Source of the DNA: Chryseobacterium taklimakanense
GTDB lineage: Bacteria; Bacteroidota; Bacteroidia; Flavobacteriales; Weeksellaceae
DNA: 64,000 nt
Assembly (NCBI RefSeq): GCF_900187185.1
Contig: NZ_LT906465.1
Coordinates: 1,054,001-1,118,000 of the forward strand
Direction: 5' to 3'
Shown here: positions 28,329 through 37,834 of the stretch, piece by piece
Numbering within the stretch: the first letter of the stretch is position 1
How the letters are laid out: every line of letters starts with the position of its first letter
The notes under the pieces: model-generated
The model's input: only the letters and a program-made list of their open reading frames with translations
Database searches by the model: none
What the model was told of the DNA's origin: nothing
Made by a program: the position numbers and the translations under genes

Positions 28329-28712
28329 TTACTTCAAAGTCAGGATATATTCAACCATTTTCTTAGCATTCTCCTTGCTGAGGCCGGCGTGTGGCGTCAT
28401 CGGTACCTGTCCCCATACACCTACGCTGCCATCAATGATTTTCTGAGCCAACTGGTCTATATCAGCTTCCGTATATTTCGCAGCTACTTCCTGATATGAA
28501 GGGCCGATAAGTTTTGCATCTTCCTTGTGGCAAGTAAGGCAGTCCATCCCGGCGATCAGCGTTTTACCTTCATGCTCGCCTGCCGCAGCCCCCGCCGTTG
28601 CAGTAGCCGATTCCTCAAGCATTAAATTGGAATCCGCATTAGGATTTGCTTCTTTTTTAGAACACGAAATCAGGGTAACACCCAAAAAAATTGCAATAGC
28701 TATATTTTTCAT
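28329..28712 (-). CDS. small cytochrome c lipoprotein
   Basis: 127 residues from the ATG at 28712, chosen because it gives a clean lipoprotein signal (MKNIAIAIFLGVTLISC); the frame is open 14 codons further up. After the lipidated cysteine comes a low-complexity Ala/Glu linker. One class I cytochrome c domain follows, with the haem motif CLTCH and the methionine ligand probably in QVPMTPH. The C-terminal helix is KMVEYILTL. It is a periplasm-facing electron carrier of the cytochrome c551/552 type. It stands alone with its own terminator. Confidence 0.9.
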   Translation of the reverse strand: MKNIAIAIFLGVTLISCSKKEANPNADSNLMLEESATATAGAAAGEHEGKTLIAGMDCLTCHKEDAKLIGPSYQEVAAKYTEADIDQLAQKIIDGSVGVWGQVPMTPHAGLSKENAKKMVEYILTLK

Positions 28713-29010
28713 AGTAGAATATTTATATCTTTCAATGAATACAAATATAGGCAATAATTGGTAACAAAAAACACTTAAAAGGTTTATTATAAACTTTATG
28801 AATGTAACACATCAGACCAGTTATCTTTAAAACTTAATTATGAAAAGGTAAAAAAATTCCTGCCTTAAGACGGCATCTGAAGAACCAAGAACTGTAAAAT
28901 ATAAATTAACTGTAAATGAAATTTACGCTTCATACCCCCAATATTCAAAATAAAGTGCTAATTTTAGAAAAAATCTAATTATTCATACCAATTCTTAAAA
29001 ATTTCAGCTT

Positions 29011-29583
29011 ATGAAAAAATTAATGTCATTAGTCGCAGTTATGCTTTTTACAGTAGGCGTTTTTGCACAGAAAGTGCTGGTAAGTGATCCCGCGCATTCA
29101 CGAATTCAGTTTTCTGTGATTCACCTTACCATCAACGATATCACCGGAAATTTCGATAAGGCAAACCTTACCATCAATACGGATAATAAGAATTTTGCAA
29201 ACTCAAAAATCATGTTTGAAGTTGATCCAGCCAGCATCAACACGCATGTGGAGGCCCGAGACAATCACCTGAAAAGTGCTGATTTTTTCGATGTTGCGAC
29301 GTATCCTAAAATGGTGTTCACCAGCACTTCGATAAAAAGGCTCAAGAAAAATTATTACGAAGCAAACGGCAATTTACTAATGCACGGCGTCACTAAACCG
29401 GTAAAAGTAACATTGATCTATCGCGGATCGACGGTCAACCAAATGAATAAAAAAACCACTTACGGCTATCAGGTCTATGCAAGCCTGAAAAGATCCGATT
29501 TTGAAATAGGCGGCAAATTTCCCGAAGCGGTGATCAGCAATATGGTTAGAATCAAAGGTGATTTTGAGCTCACTGAACAATAA
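29011..29583 (+). CDS. YceI-family periplasmic lipid-binding protein
   Basis: 190 residues with a signal peptide (MKKLMSLVAVMLFTVGVFA). The YceI lipocalin-like barrel is recognised by DPAHSRIQFSVIHLTINDITGNF, the ARDNHLKSADFFDVATYPKMVFTS segment and LLMHGVTKPVKVTL. Family members bind polyisoprenoid-type lipids; the physiological role is usually unknown. It is monocistronic and convergent with the DUF4846 gene. The 298 bases upstream (28713-29010) are AT-rich, with no further feature I can support. Confidence 0.93.
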   Translation: MKKLMSLVAVMLFTVGVFAQKVLVSDPAHSRIQFSVIHLTINDITGNFDKANLTINTDNKNFANSKIMFEVDPASINTHVEARDNHLKSADFFDVATYPKMVFTSTSIKRLKKNYYEANGNLLMHGVTKPVKVTLIYRGSTVNQMNKKTTYGYQVYASLKRSDFEIGGKFPEAVISNMVRIKGDFELTEQ

Positions 29584-29591
29584 AAAATCAG

Positions 29592-29616
29592 AAACCGGCC
29601 AAATTAAGGCCGGTTT
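29592..29616. terminator. bidirectional terminator between YceI and DUF4846 genes
   Basis: AAACCGGCC and GGCCGGTTT form a perfect nine-base stem with a seven-base loop in the gap of two convergent genes, with T-rich sequence on the plus-strand side. Confidence 0.8.
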
Positions 29617-30488
29617 TACTTTATACTTTTAAAACGCTTTATCGGCGCGGGTGCAAAGAGGTACTTGGCCGTCATCAGTTTCGGTGCGTTGATGTCCAGC
29701 TCGTACCACGGTGAAATCCTGCTGTTCACAGGATTTTTCAGAATATGGATATCCTGAGCCGGCATATAGCTTTCTGCCAAAAGAAAAACCCTTTTACCAA
29801 CAGAATTTCTAGCGCTTCCCACAATAAAGACGGCGTGTCCCGGGCTTCCGGGTTTTATGATTATATCTCCCACCCTGATGTCTGAATTTTTCAGCACAGG
29901 AACAGTTTCTCTGTCGAGCGAAATAGTACCCGCATATCGGAAAACCAAATCCATATACTCGCGAAAATTAGCGTAGCTGTCGGAATATTTTGCTGTTTTA
30001 TGAAACTTTACACAATCGTTATCCTCTGTGGTCCGCACTCCCTTTTTGTAATCATACCACGACATTTTTTGGCCGCTCGTGAATTCAAATTCAATCTCAT
30101 CATAACGTTGATGCAGCCAGAGATATTCACCGTAAAGCCGCATCCAGGCGTCGGCACACTGTTGCAGATCCTTCTCGCCCACATCAATATCCAAAATTGC
30201 TGCGTGCTGATACTGCTTGGCCAGAGGCAGGTTGCGGTAGTCGCGTAACGGGAAAGTTGCAGGCTTCAGTGGGAAGTTTATCAGAAAATCCTCAAAACTT
30301 TCCGTCGGAGCGGTTTCCCAGCGATATCCCTGTGGGGCTTTAAATCTGGTTTTTATCGTGCTGCTCTCCGCACTCATTTCGATTTCTCTCGTGGTTTCAA
30401 TTACCTGCGCGTTGAAAATGCACGGAAAAAAAATCATTAGAAACAGAAATAAACAGAAAAAGTTCTTCAATTTTTTTGCTTTAATCAA
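29616..30488 (-). CDS. secreted DUF4846 protein
   Basis: 290 residues with an N-terminal signal peptide (hydrophobic 9-25, ending FNAQ). The body matches the DUF4846 family: GYRWETAPTESFEDFLINFPLKP near the start, LDIDVGEKDLQQCADAWMRLYGEYLW, and the late VGDIIIKPGSPGHAVFIVGSARN. The GSPGHAVFIV part and an earlier conserved cysteine (DNDCVKF) recall NlpC/P60-type cysteine hydrolases, so a cell-wall role is possible. The function is not known. Confidence 0.85.
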   Translation of the reverse strand: MIKAKKLKNFFCLFLFLMIFFPCIFNAQVIETTREIEMSAESSTIKTRFKAPQGYRWETAPTESFEDFLINFPLKPATFPLRDYRNLPLAKQYQHAAILDIDVGEKDLQQCADAWMRLYGEYLWLHQRYDEIEFEFTSGQKMSWYDYKKGVRTTEDNDCVKFHKTAKYSDSYANFREYMDLVFRYAGTISLDRETVPVLKNSDIRVGDIIIKPGSPGHAVFIVGSARNSVGKRVFLLAESYMPAQDIHILKNPVNSRISPWYELDINAPKLMTAKYLFAPAPIKRFKSIK

Positions 30489-30546
30489 ATTTATAAAAGA
30501 TATTATAAAAGGTGAAATAATGGTTTCATATTATGAAAGTTAACCT

Positions 30547-30554
30547 TATATTTG
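30547..30554 (+). promoter_or_regulatory. putative -7 box deciding the start of the next gene
   Basis: TATATTTG matches TAnnTTTG. It overlaps an upstream in-frame TTG (30552), so translation must begin later, at the ATG at 30573. Confidence 0.45.
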
Positions 30555-30572
30555 ATGCCATTTGCTGAAAGA

Positions 30573-33383
30573 ATGTTGAAGAGACTGCTCTTTTTTTTGT
30601 TTTGTGTGATGAGTTTTGTTGTGGTACATGCGCAGCAGGACAGTATTTTTATAAAGGCAGATGTTTCCACGAATCTGAAGGAAATAACTGTTTCTCAAAA
30701 TTTCAGATATGCCAACCGGCTGCAAGTCCCTATTACGAAAATAAAGCTGCTGAACTGGATCGCTGCCTATAAAAATGAAGGCACGGCCTTGGCAAAACGT
30801 AAAGTTGAAGACCGCAGGAAAGACCTTCATTTTGCAAAAAAAGAAGATTTGGGATCTCTGCAGAATCTCAGCATAAACGGGGTAAAAGCCGATCTCAACT
30901 TGGATTCTGAAAATCTTTATTTTGAATTACCGGAACCGCTGAAACCCGGTGAATCCTTGAACCTGAGTTTACAGTACGACTTAAAGTTGCCAAAAATTTC
31001 AATTACCGGATTTGGCGTCGGTGAAGGTAAAGCTGAACTAAAATATTTTTTTATCGTTCCTGATACTTTTGAGACCGAAAATCAATACGGCAGGCATTTT
31101 CTTGACATTGACGAAACCCAGAACGGTGGAAGCTACTGGGAAATAGAACTTCACGCACCACAAAACTGTTACACAGAAGGAAATCTTCTAAAGAACGGAC
31201 AAAAATTTGCCGGAACACTGACGGCGGATCCCGAATTCATTATTACGAAAACTGAACCTGTCTCCATAATTGCAGAAAACAAAGCCAAAGAAACCAAAGT
31301 TGTTTTTGGCTATCCAATCACCGAAGCTGAGAAAAGCAGCCTGGAGTTCTTCATTCCGCTACATCTTAATTTCATCCAGGAAAAAATGGGGTTTGTACCG
31401 GATAAGATTTTTATTTCGGAAAAATTTAAAAACAAGGAGGAATTTTTCGGTAATGATGATATTAAATTCTGGAAATTTAAGTTTCAGATGTTTACGGATG
31501 CGCAGAAAACCGATCTGGACTATATCAGCATCATCACCAAAAATGTTTTCAAACAGGCTGGAATTACCGAAAAAAACAAAAATCACTGGTTCAAAAACGG
31601 CCTGAAGACCTACATCGAAAAGCAATACCTCGCAAAATATTACGCCGACGAGAACCTCCTGGGCAAGTTGCCGGAAAACGCCCGTATTTTCGGCATTAAA
31701 CCGCTAAAATACTTCAACATCGGAAAGCTGAAGCTCACAGAAAGATACGGAATTGCCTACCAATACATTATGGCGCAAAATCTTGATCAAAAAATTGGTG
31801 AACCGTTCAGTGCGCTGAGCAATTTCAATGATATGGCGATCAGTAATTTCGAGACCGGTAATCTTTTTGACTTTATTGCCCAAAAGATGACCTATGAAAA
31901 ATTCGATGCCTTCATCCAAAACTTTCTTACTGAAAATAAGGGTAAAATTATCGACACGAAATCGTTCCTCGATCAGCTCGCGATACAGTCCGCATATTCT
32001 TCAGACTTCCTGGAAACTTATATCAACAGGGAGATGCGGGTAAATTTCAAAGCTAAAAAATTCAAAAAAATTCCCGAGGGTTATCTGGTTAAGATTTCAA
32101 AAAACACAGATTTCAATATTCCTATAAAGATAACTTCCGAAGACCGGCACGGGCACTCAGAATCCTACTGGTACGATACGGCTTCAGGAAAGCATACAGG
32201 CGAATTTTTAATCCCAAGAAACGACATCAACAAAATACAGCTGAACGACGGCTACATCTTCCCGGAAGCCAATTACAGAGACAATTATCTTTACACCAAA
32301 GGATTTTTTACCAATACAAAAAAAGTAAAACTCAAGTTGGGCAAGGATGTTCCCAATCCTGAATACAACGAAATTTATATGAATCCAAGTGTAAGTTTCA
32401 ATGCTTATGATAAGGCGCTTTTAGGACTTAATTTCCAGAATAAATCTTTGTTTGACCAGCAGTTTCTCTACAGTTTCACGCCTTTTTACAGTACCGGCAC
32501 CGGAAAAATGACCGGCTCCGGGCTTTTGGCTTACAATTTCAGGCCGGTGGATTCGTTCTTCAGAAATTGGCAGGTCGGCACTTCCGGCTCATATTTCCAC
32601 TACGACAAAAATCTTTCTTATAAAAAGTTTTCTGCATTCTCCAGCCTCATCTTTTCAAAGGTTTCCAGAAGTGATATTTCGCGCTCATTGCACCTTTCTT
32701 ACAACTATTTCGAGAAAGACCTCACTCCGGAAATGGTTGCAGCCAATGAATATGACAAATACGGCATCTGGAGCTTAGGGTACGGATATACGGACAACAA
32801 AATCATTCATGAAATTTCCTTTGGCTCAAACCTTCAGGTGATGAAGGATTTTCAGAAACTCTCTGCAGAAGCTTTCTACCGCTGGGAGTTTGCTGAAAAC
32901 AAGAAGGTAAGTTTCAGATTTTTTAGCGGCTACTTCTTCAGCAACAGATCGAGAAACGATTTATTTAATTTTGGTGTCTCGAAGGTTTCTAATTACGCAT
33001 TTTCCTACAATCTTTTAGGGCAGAGCGCCACTTCGGGTATCCTTTCGCAACAGTATGTCCTGGCAGAAGGCGGCTTTAAATCATATCTGAATTCTTCAGT
33101 CAATAAATGGATCACCAGCACGAATGTTGATGCGCACGTTTGGAAAATGTTCAATGTCTACGCCGATGCCGGTCTGTACCAGAATAAAGGCCATCACGCA
33201 AAATTCATCTGGGATTCGGGTGTGAAACTGAAGGTTATTCCCGATTTTCTTGAAGTTTATTTCCCCGTACAGTCGTCCCTGGGCTTCGAGCCTTCATTTA
33301 AAGACTACAGCAAACGGATCAGGTTTACACTGGTACTTAATATGAATGCGCTGACCAACCATTTCCGGAAGGGATGGTATTAA
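30573..33383 (+). CDS. outer-membrane protein with inactive M1-peptidase-like domain and barrel
   Basis: 936 residues with a signal peptide (MLKRLLFFLFCVMSFVVVHAQ). The N-terminal 200 residues resemble the beta-sandwich that opens M1 aminopeptidases. A gluzincin-like helical domain follows, but no HExxH is present. Where M1 enzymes have W-L-N-E-G-F the protein has HWFKNGLKTYIEK, so it should not act as a zinc peptidase. The last 330 residues alternate aromatic and polar residues in beta-barrel style and end in an aromatic (RKGWY). It may be a surface-exposed barrel with a binding domain. I chose the ATG at 30573 because it follows a -7 box. Confidence 0.75.
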   Translation: MLKRLLFFLFCVMSFVVVHAQQDSIFIKADVSTNLKEITVSQNFRYANRLQVPITKIKLLNWIAAYKNEGTALAKRKVEDRRKDLHFAKKEDLGSLQNLSINGVKADLNLDSENLYFELPEPLKPGESLNLSLQYDLKLPKISITGFGVGEGKAELKYFFIVPDTFETENQYGRHFLDIDETQNGGSYWEIELHAPQNCYTEGNLLKNGQKFAGTLTADPEFIITKTEPVSIIAENKAKETKVVFGYPITEAEKSSLEFFIPLHLNFIQEKMGFVPDKIFISEKFKNKEEFFGNDDIKFWKFKFQMFTDAQKTDLDYISIITKNVFKQAGITEKNKNHWFKNGLKTYIEKQYLAKYYADENLLGKLPENARIFGIKPLKYFNIGKLKLTERYGIAYQYIMAQNLDQKIGEPFSALSNFNDMAISNFETGNLFDFIAQKMTYEKFDAFIQNFLTENKGKIIDTKSFLDQLAIQSAYSSDFLETYINREMRVNFKAKKFKKIPEGYLVKISKNTDFNIPIKITSEDRHGHSESYWYDTASGKHTGEFLIPRNDINKIQLNDGYIFPEANYRDNYLYTKGFFTNTKKVKLKLGKDVPNPEYNEIYMNPSVSFNAYDKALLGLNFQNKSLFDQQFLYSFTPFYSTGTGKMTGSGLLAYNFRPVDSFFRNWQVGTSGSYFHYDKNLSYKKFSAFSSLIFSKVSRSDISRSLHLSYNYFEKDLTPEMVAANEYDKYGIWSLGYGYTDNKIIHEISFGSNLQVMKDFQKLSAEAFYRWEFAENKKVSFRFFSGYFFSNRSRNDLFNFGVSKVSNYAFSYNLLGQSATSGILSQQYVLAEGGFKSYLNSSVNKWITSTNVDAHVWKMFNVYADAGLYQNKGHHAKFIWDSGVKLKVIPDFLEVYFPVQSSLGFEPSFKDYSKRIRFTLVLNMNALTNHFRKGWY

Positions 33384-33440
33384 CTGCTACCCTTCTACAA
33401 GCTCTGGGTGGCAAGGCGAGGTTGGTGACGGTGATAATAA

Positions 33441-33470
33441 AAAACTGCTCCACATCGGCGGAGCAGTTTT
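33441..33470. terminator. bidirectional terminator
   Basis: AAAACTGCTC and GAGCAGTTTT form a ten-base stem (plus an inner C-G) between two convergent genes. T runs follow on both strands. Confidence 0.85.
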
Positions 33471-33489
33471 AGTTTTGGTTTGTGAGTGA

Positions 33490-34338
33490 TTATTTTTTGA
33501 TGATTTTCTGAGAAACTGAGTGTCCATCAACATCACCTGCTACCACATAAACACCTTTTGCAAGTGCAGAAATATCAAGAGAAGTTCCGTCGTTTACAGC
33601 AGCGGTTTTAACAACCTGTCCGTTTACGCTGTAAATTTTAACGTTGGCTTTTGCAGAAAATTCAATTGTATTGGTTACTAAAGTATTCTTGATGAATTTT
33701 ACTTTTGAAGAGGTTATGTCAGAAACGGCCAATGTAGAATTTGTTGGTGTTGGTGTCACTGCCGCAAAATCTGCACCATTGTTGTTGGAATCTCCAGATA
33801 TTCTTTCAACTGATTTAGTGGTTGAGGCTGCAGGAGCTGGGGCTGTCCCTTCATAAAGTGACGCTGTACCATAACCTACAAAATCAATTACATTTGCATC
33901 TGTTGGAGAAACAACTTGGCTGTAATTGCTAACTAATGCAACCTTACCATTACTTGCAGCAAAATTTAATGGTGTATTATATACAGTTCCTGTAAATGAA
34001 GTATTTGTAGTTCCAACAAAATCTGCTGTTACTGGCAAAGGTGCACCATTTGTTCCACAAGCTTCCTGTATTAGATAAGTCTGGTTGGGAGAAAGTGTAA
34101 TTTCAGGTAAAGCCTGATAACTGTTAAATGTACTGCTTGATCCCGAAGCTGCATACTGCAAAGAAGCTCCAGTTAATGTTAGAGGTGCGTCACCAATGTT
34201 TTTTAATTCAACGTAATCACAGGTATAGGTAGCTCCAGAATTTCCGCCCGCCCCATAAATTTCATTGATAACAATTTTCCCTTGAGAAAATGCAATAGTA
34301 GCAACAACTGTAGCTAACAAAGAATAAAGTTTTTTCAT
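33490..34338 (-). CDS. lamin-tail-domain protein exported by type IX secretion
   Basis: 282 residues. A signal peptide (1-18) is followed by a lamin tail domain: KIVINEIYGAGGNSG, YVELKNIGDAPLTLTG, LSPNQTYLIQEA and NVIDFVGYG. The last 75 residues form a type IX secretion sorting domain, with VKIYSVNGQVVKTA, LDISALAKGVYVV and a basic KIIKK end. It is expected to be transported across the outer membrane and released or anchored. Lamin tail domains in bacteria are often on nucleases or surface proteins, but no catalytic domain is present. Substitutions and codon use look like its neighbours. Confidence 0.9.
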   Translation of the reverse strand: MKKLYSLLATVVATIAFSQGKIVINEIYGAGGNSGATYTCDYVELKNIGDAPLTLTGASLQYAASGSSSTFNSYQALPEITLSPNQTYLIQEACGTNGAPLPVTADFVGTTNTSFTGTVYNTPLNFAASNGKVALVSNYSQVVSPTDANVIDFVGYGTASLYEGTAPAPAASTTKSVERISGDSNNNGADFAAVTPTPTNSTLAVSDITSSKVKFIKNTLVTNTIEFSAKANVKIYSVNGQVVKTAAVNDGTSLDISALAKGVYVVAGDVDGHSVSQKIIKK

Positions 34339-34447
34339 AATATAAAATTTAAAATTATTTTTTTCGCCATAAAGATAATAAGTTTCTGAAAGCTACAGTT
34401 TAATTTAATGTTAAAAATATCCACAATTTCCACATCATATTTTCGTT

Positions 34448-34455
34448 TATTTTTG
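34448..34455 (+). promoter_or_regulatory. putative -7 box before the large barrel gene
   Basis: TATTTTTG fits TAnnTTTG and lies 20 bases before the TTG start at 34476. No convincing TTG -33 box is seen. Confidence 0.35.
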
Positions 34456-34475
34456 CAGAACATTTTTACCGGGAT

Positions 34476-37400
34476 TTGAAGGGAATATTTATTTTATTGT
34501 TTTTCAATGGGTTAATTTTAATTAACGCCCAAATTTTCGATTGGAAAAACCCGAACCTCCCCAAGGATTCTCTGAAAAAGGACAGCATCCTCGCTTCCAA
34601 AATCAACAAAGATATTTTTGAAAGGGATACCGCCGATTTTATCAGGACTCAAAATAAAATTATTGTGGACGAAGGGGTTTTTGTGAAAAACGACCGCAGT
34701 AAAATCCTTGGTGATTTAAATTCGAAAGGCTCCATCATCCGCGGAATCACGTTTGGCAACAGCCAGGGATCATCAGTTCAGAGTTCGATGGATCTGCAGA
34801 TTTCCGGCAAACTTTCAGATGATGTTTCGGTATTAGCTTCCATTTCAGACCATAATTTGCCTATACAGGCCGATGGCTATACGCAGACGCTGGAGGAATT
34901 TGATAAAATCTATATGCAGCTCAACATCCGGAAGAACTCGATAATCCGGGCCGGACATTTAGATTTGTATGATGATAAAACGTATTTCGGGAAATTCCAG
35001 CGCCGGAGCATGGGGCTTCAGTATCAAACGGTTTTTGGTAAGGAAAATAAAACTTTTACGGACATTTCCGCAGGTGTTGCCCGAAGCGAGTTTCACCGCG
35101 TGAGATTTCAGGGCATCGAGGGAAATCAGGGACCTTACCGGCTCAATGGGATAAATGGCGAACAGTTTATCACCATTCTTTCCGGTTCGGAGCAGGTGTT
35201 TATCGACGGCATCCTGATGAAGCGCGGCGAAAACCAGGATTACGTCATCAATTATAACACCGGTGAGGTAACCTTTACCAGCTTCCGGCCGATCTACAGG
35301 CAGAATTTCATCACGATTTCTTACAATTATACCAACCGGAATTACTCCAGATTCCTGCTTACGGGCAGCATCAGCCATCACCGGGAACGTCTGCAAACCG
35401 GCATCAGCTGGTTTGTTGAAAGTGACAATAAAAACGCTCCTGTCGCACTGAATTTAAGTAAAGAAGATGAAAAGGTTCTCGCCAATGCGGGAAACAATCC
35501 GGACCTGATGTTTTCGCCTTCGGGTTCTGAAACGGAATATGATGTGAATAAAATCCTGTACCGCCTCATACAGAACGCCACCGGGAATTATTATGAATTC
35601 TCTACAGATAAAAACGAGAAACTTTATCAGGTTTCATTCACCTATCTTGGTGAAGGCAAAGGCGATTACAGGATTAAGCAAACCACCAACAACGGCCGTG
35701 TTTTCGAATACACCGGTCAAGGATTGGGTGATTACTCTGCTTTGCGCAGGTTGCCTTCACCGCAGAGATCACAGGTCATCTCTGCCCACACTGAATACCT
35801 TTTAAATGAAGGAAAAATTGGCACAGATTTCTCGCTGAGTAATCATGATGTCAACCTGTTTTCTTCCATCAACAACAACCAAAACACTGGATATGCCGGA
35901 AGAATTTTCGGTTCAAAAATTTTCAGGAAAAATAACTGGACAGGAACACCAACTTTTGAGTATCAGCACATTAACAAACGCTTCCATATCCTCGACCGTA
36001 TTAATGATGTGGAATTTGCCCGCGATTTCAATTTGGTACAGGAATTCAGTCAGCGAACCCAGAACCGCTTTATTTTCAGTTTTACCAATCAATGGAAAGA
36101 AAAAGCATTTCTGAACTATAAAATTAATTATCTGAATGAAAAAGACACTTACAAAGGTTTAAAAAATGATTTCGATTTTGGTTTAAAAAAAGGAAAATTC
36201 AGCACCACCGGAAAATTTTCACACCTCGATACAGGCGGAAGTGTTGAAGACACCAAATTCATCCGAGGCCATATTTTAAATGAATGGCAGGGCCAAAAAG
36301 GAAACTGGGGCATCGGCGGCAGCCTGGAACATAATGAGCGAAGATATAAAGAAACGCAGCGTTATGATGTATCGAGCTTCAGCTGGAAAGAAGTGTTTTT
36401 ACAGAAGAAGATCGGCGATTCTGCCCGCACGAAGCTTCTTGCAAAAATGTACTTCCGCGACAACGATTCCATTCGTGACAACAAATTGGAAGACATGAAT
36501 CATATTTTAGGTTTAATGACTGAAAGCCAAATCATTAAAACCGAAAAAACGCAGTTGAGCGCGCTCATCCACTACCGGAAATTCTTTTATCAGAATCAGG
36601 ATTTGTCAGACAACGGAAATCAGGATTTTGTGGTGGGGAATCTTCTTTACAATCAGCAGTTATTCAGAAACGGTATGCGTTTGCAGGCGTTTTATGAACT
36701 GGGCAACGGCCAGGAAGCGCAGCGCGAATTTCAGTATATTAAGGTTACCGACGGACAGGGCATTTACAAATGGACGGACTACAACGGCGACGGTATACAG
36801 CAACTCGATGAATTTGAAATTGCGGAATATGCTGATTTGGCGCAATACATCAGAATTTACACCAATACAGTCAGGTATCTTCCTTCCAACAAAAACAAGT
36901 TGCAGCTCGCATTATTCGTGAATCCTGCGGCAGTTTTTAATTCTGAAAATCAGTTTCTTAAACGGTGGAACTTTAATCTTTCACTGCTTTCTCAAAACTC
37001 ATTTATGAAAGGAAACCGCGTTCTGGTGCTGAATCCTTTTGAAAAGGAAGCTGATCAAATTCTTAAAAATCAAAACTTTCTGGCAACGGCGCAGTTCAAT
37101 CCCACCGAAAAATCTGGCTGGAACGGAAATTACCGTTTTACTTCCACCGAGAACCTCATCAATGCCAATTTCAGCAACGAGGAAAGCTTCAGAAATATGC
37201 ATTTTATGAATCTGGGCTATTGGTTTAACAAAAATCTGCGTGCCGATTGGGAAAATTCTTTTGCCCATGTCAGAAATGCTTCGGAGCTGTTCAAATCCAG
37301 GGATTACAGCCTTCAAAACTTTGAAACAAAACCAAAAATCACCTATAAATTTTCAGAAGCCATACAGGCCGAATTTTCCTCTGCTTTACGCCACAAAAAC

Positions 37401-37703
37401 CGCACAGACGGCATTGAAAAACTTAAAGCTTTTGAACTGACCGGCGGCTTGCAATGGGAAAAACAGAAAACTTCAGTTCGCGGAAATTTCACGTTCATCA
37501 GCAATGATTTTAACGGAAACAATTTCTCAATCGTCGGAAATCAAATGCTTGACGGACTGAAGCCCGGTAAAAATCAGGTTTGGAGCGTATTCCTGCAGCA
37601 AAATCTGAATTCTTTCATCATTTTAAATATGAATTATGAAGGGCGTAATTCCGGCGACAGGACCATTCATATCGGTTCGGTACAGGTGAAGGCTTCATTT
37701 TAA
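34476..37703 (+). CDS. large outer-membrane beta-barrel protein of unknown function
   Basis: 1075 residues. The start is a TTG, supported by the signal peptide it gives (MKGIFILLFFNGLILINAQ) and by a -7 box 20 bases upstream. The N-terminal part has GSIIRGITFGNSQGSS and a domain resembling those of large surface translocons: SGSEQVFIDGILMKRGENQDYVINYNTGEVTFT. The rest is a long series of amphipathic strands, and the protein ends in an aromatic residue (VQVKASF), as barrels do. A calcium-binding-like stretch (DYNGDGIQQLDEFE) lies about residue 768-781. I cannot name a characterised family; SprA-like or porin-like functions are conceivable. Confidence 0.75.
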   Translation: MKGIFILLFFNGLILINAQIFDWKNPNLPKDSLKKDSILASKINKDIFERDTADFIRTQNKIIVDEGVFVKNDRSKILGDLNSKGSIIRGITFGNSQGSSVQSSMDLQISGKLSDDVSVLASISDHNLPIQADGYTQTLEEFDKIYMQLNIRKNSIIRAGHLDLYDDKTYFGKFQRRSMGLQYQTVFGKENKTFTDISAGVARSEFHRVRFQGIEGNQGPYRLNGINGEQFITILSGSEQVFIDGILMKRGENQDYVINYNTGEVTFTSFRPIYRQNFITISYNYTNRNYSRFLLTGSISHHRERLQTGISWFVESDNKNAPVALNLSKEDEKVLANAGNNPDLMFSPSGSETEYDVNKILYRLIQNATGNYYEFSTDKNEKLYQVSFTYLGEGKGDYRIKQTTNNGRVFEYTGQGLGDYSALRRLPSPQRSQVISAHTEYLLNEGKIGTDFSLSNHDVNLFSSINNNQNTGYAGRIFGSKIFRKNNWTGTPTFEYQHINKRFHILDRINDVEFARDFNLVQEFSQRTQNRFIFSFTNQWKEKAFLNYKINYLNEKDTYKGLKNDFDFGLKKGKFSTTGKFSHLDTGGSVEDTKFIRGHILNEWQGQKGNWGIGGSLEHNERRYKETQRYDVSSFSWKEVFLQKKIGDSARTKLLAKMYFRDNDSIRDNKLEDMNHILGLMTESQIIKTEKTQLSALIHYRKFFYQNQDLSDNGNQDFVVGNLLYNQQLFRNGMRLQAFYELGNGQEAQREFQYIKVTDGQGIYKWTDYNGDGIQQLDEFEIAEYADLAQYIRIYTNTVRYLPSNKNKLQLALFVNPAAVFNSENQFLKRWNFNLSLLSQNSFMKGNRVLVLNPFEKEADQILKNQNFLATAQFNPTEKSGWNGNYRFTSTENLINANFSNEESFRNMHFMNLGYWFNKNLRADWENSFAHVRNASELFKSRDYSLQNFETKPKITYKFSEAIQAEFSSALRHKNRTDGIEKLKAFELTGGLQWEKQKTSVRGNFTFISNDFNGNNFSIVGNQMLDGLKPGKNQVWSVFLQQNLNSFIILNMNYEGRNSGDRTIHIGSVQVKASF

Positions 37704-37822
37704 CCGTGTTCCGCGGTCTGTGATCTGCGATCAACCTGTCAAATTACCTGTAATTTAAAAGTTTAAAAGATTACTTTTTGACATCGCCGAAGGCAGATAG
37801 CCGATAGCCGGCTGCAAATTAT

Positions 37823-37830
37823 TATCTTTG
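37823..37830 (+). promoter_or_regulatory. -7 box placed four bases before the dusB start codon
   Basis: TATCTTTG is a perfect TAnnTTTG match and ends at 37830; the ATG is at 37835. A transcript from it would have almost no leader. An internal start further on is the other possibility. Confidence 0.45.
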
Positions 37831-37834
37831 CACC

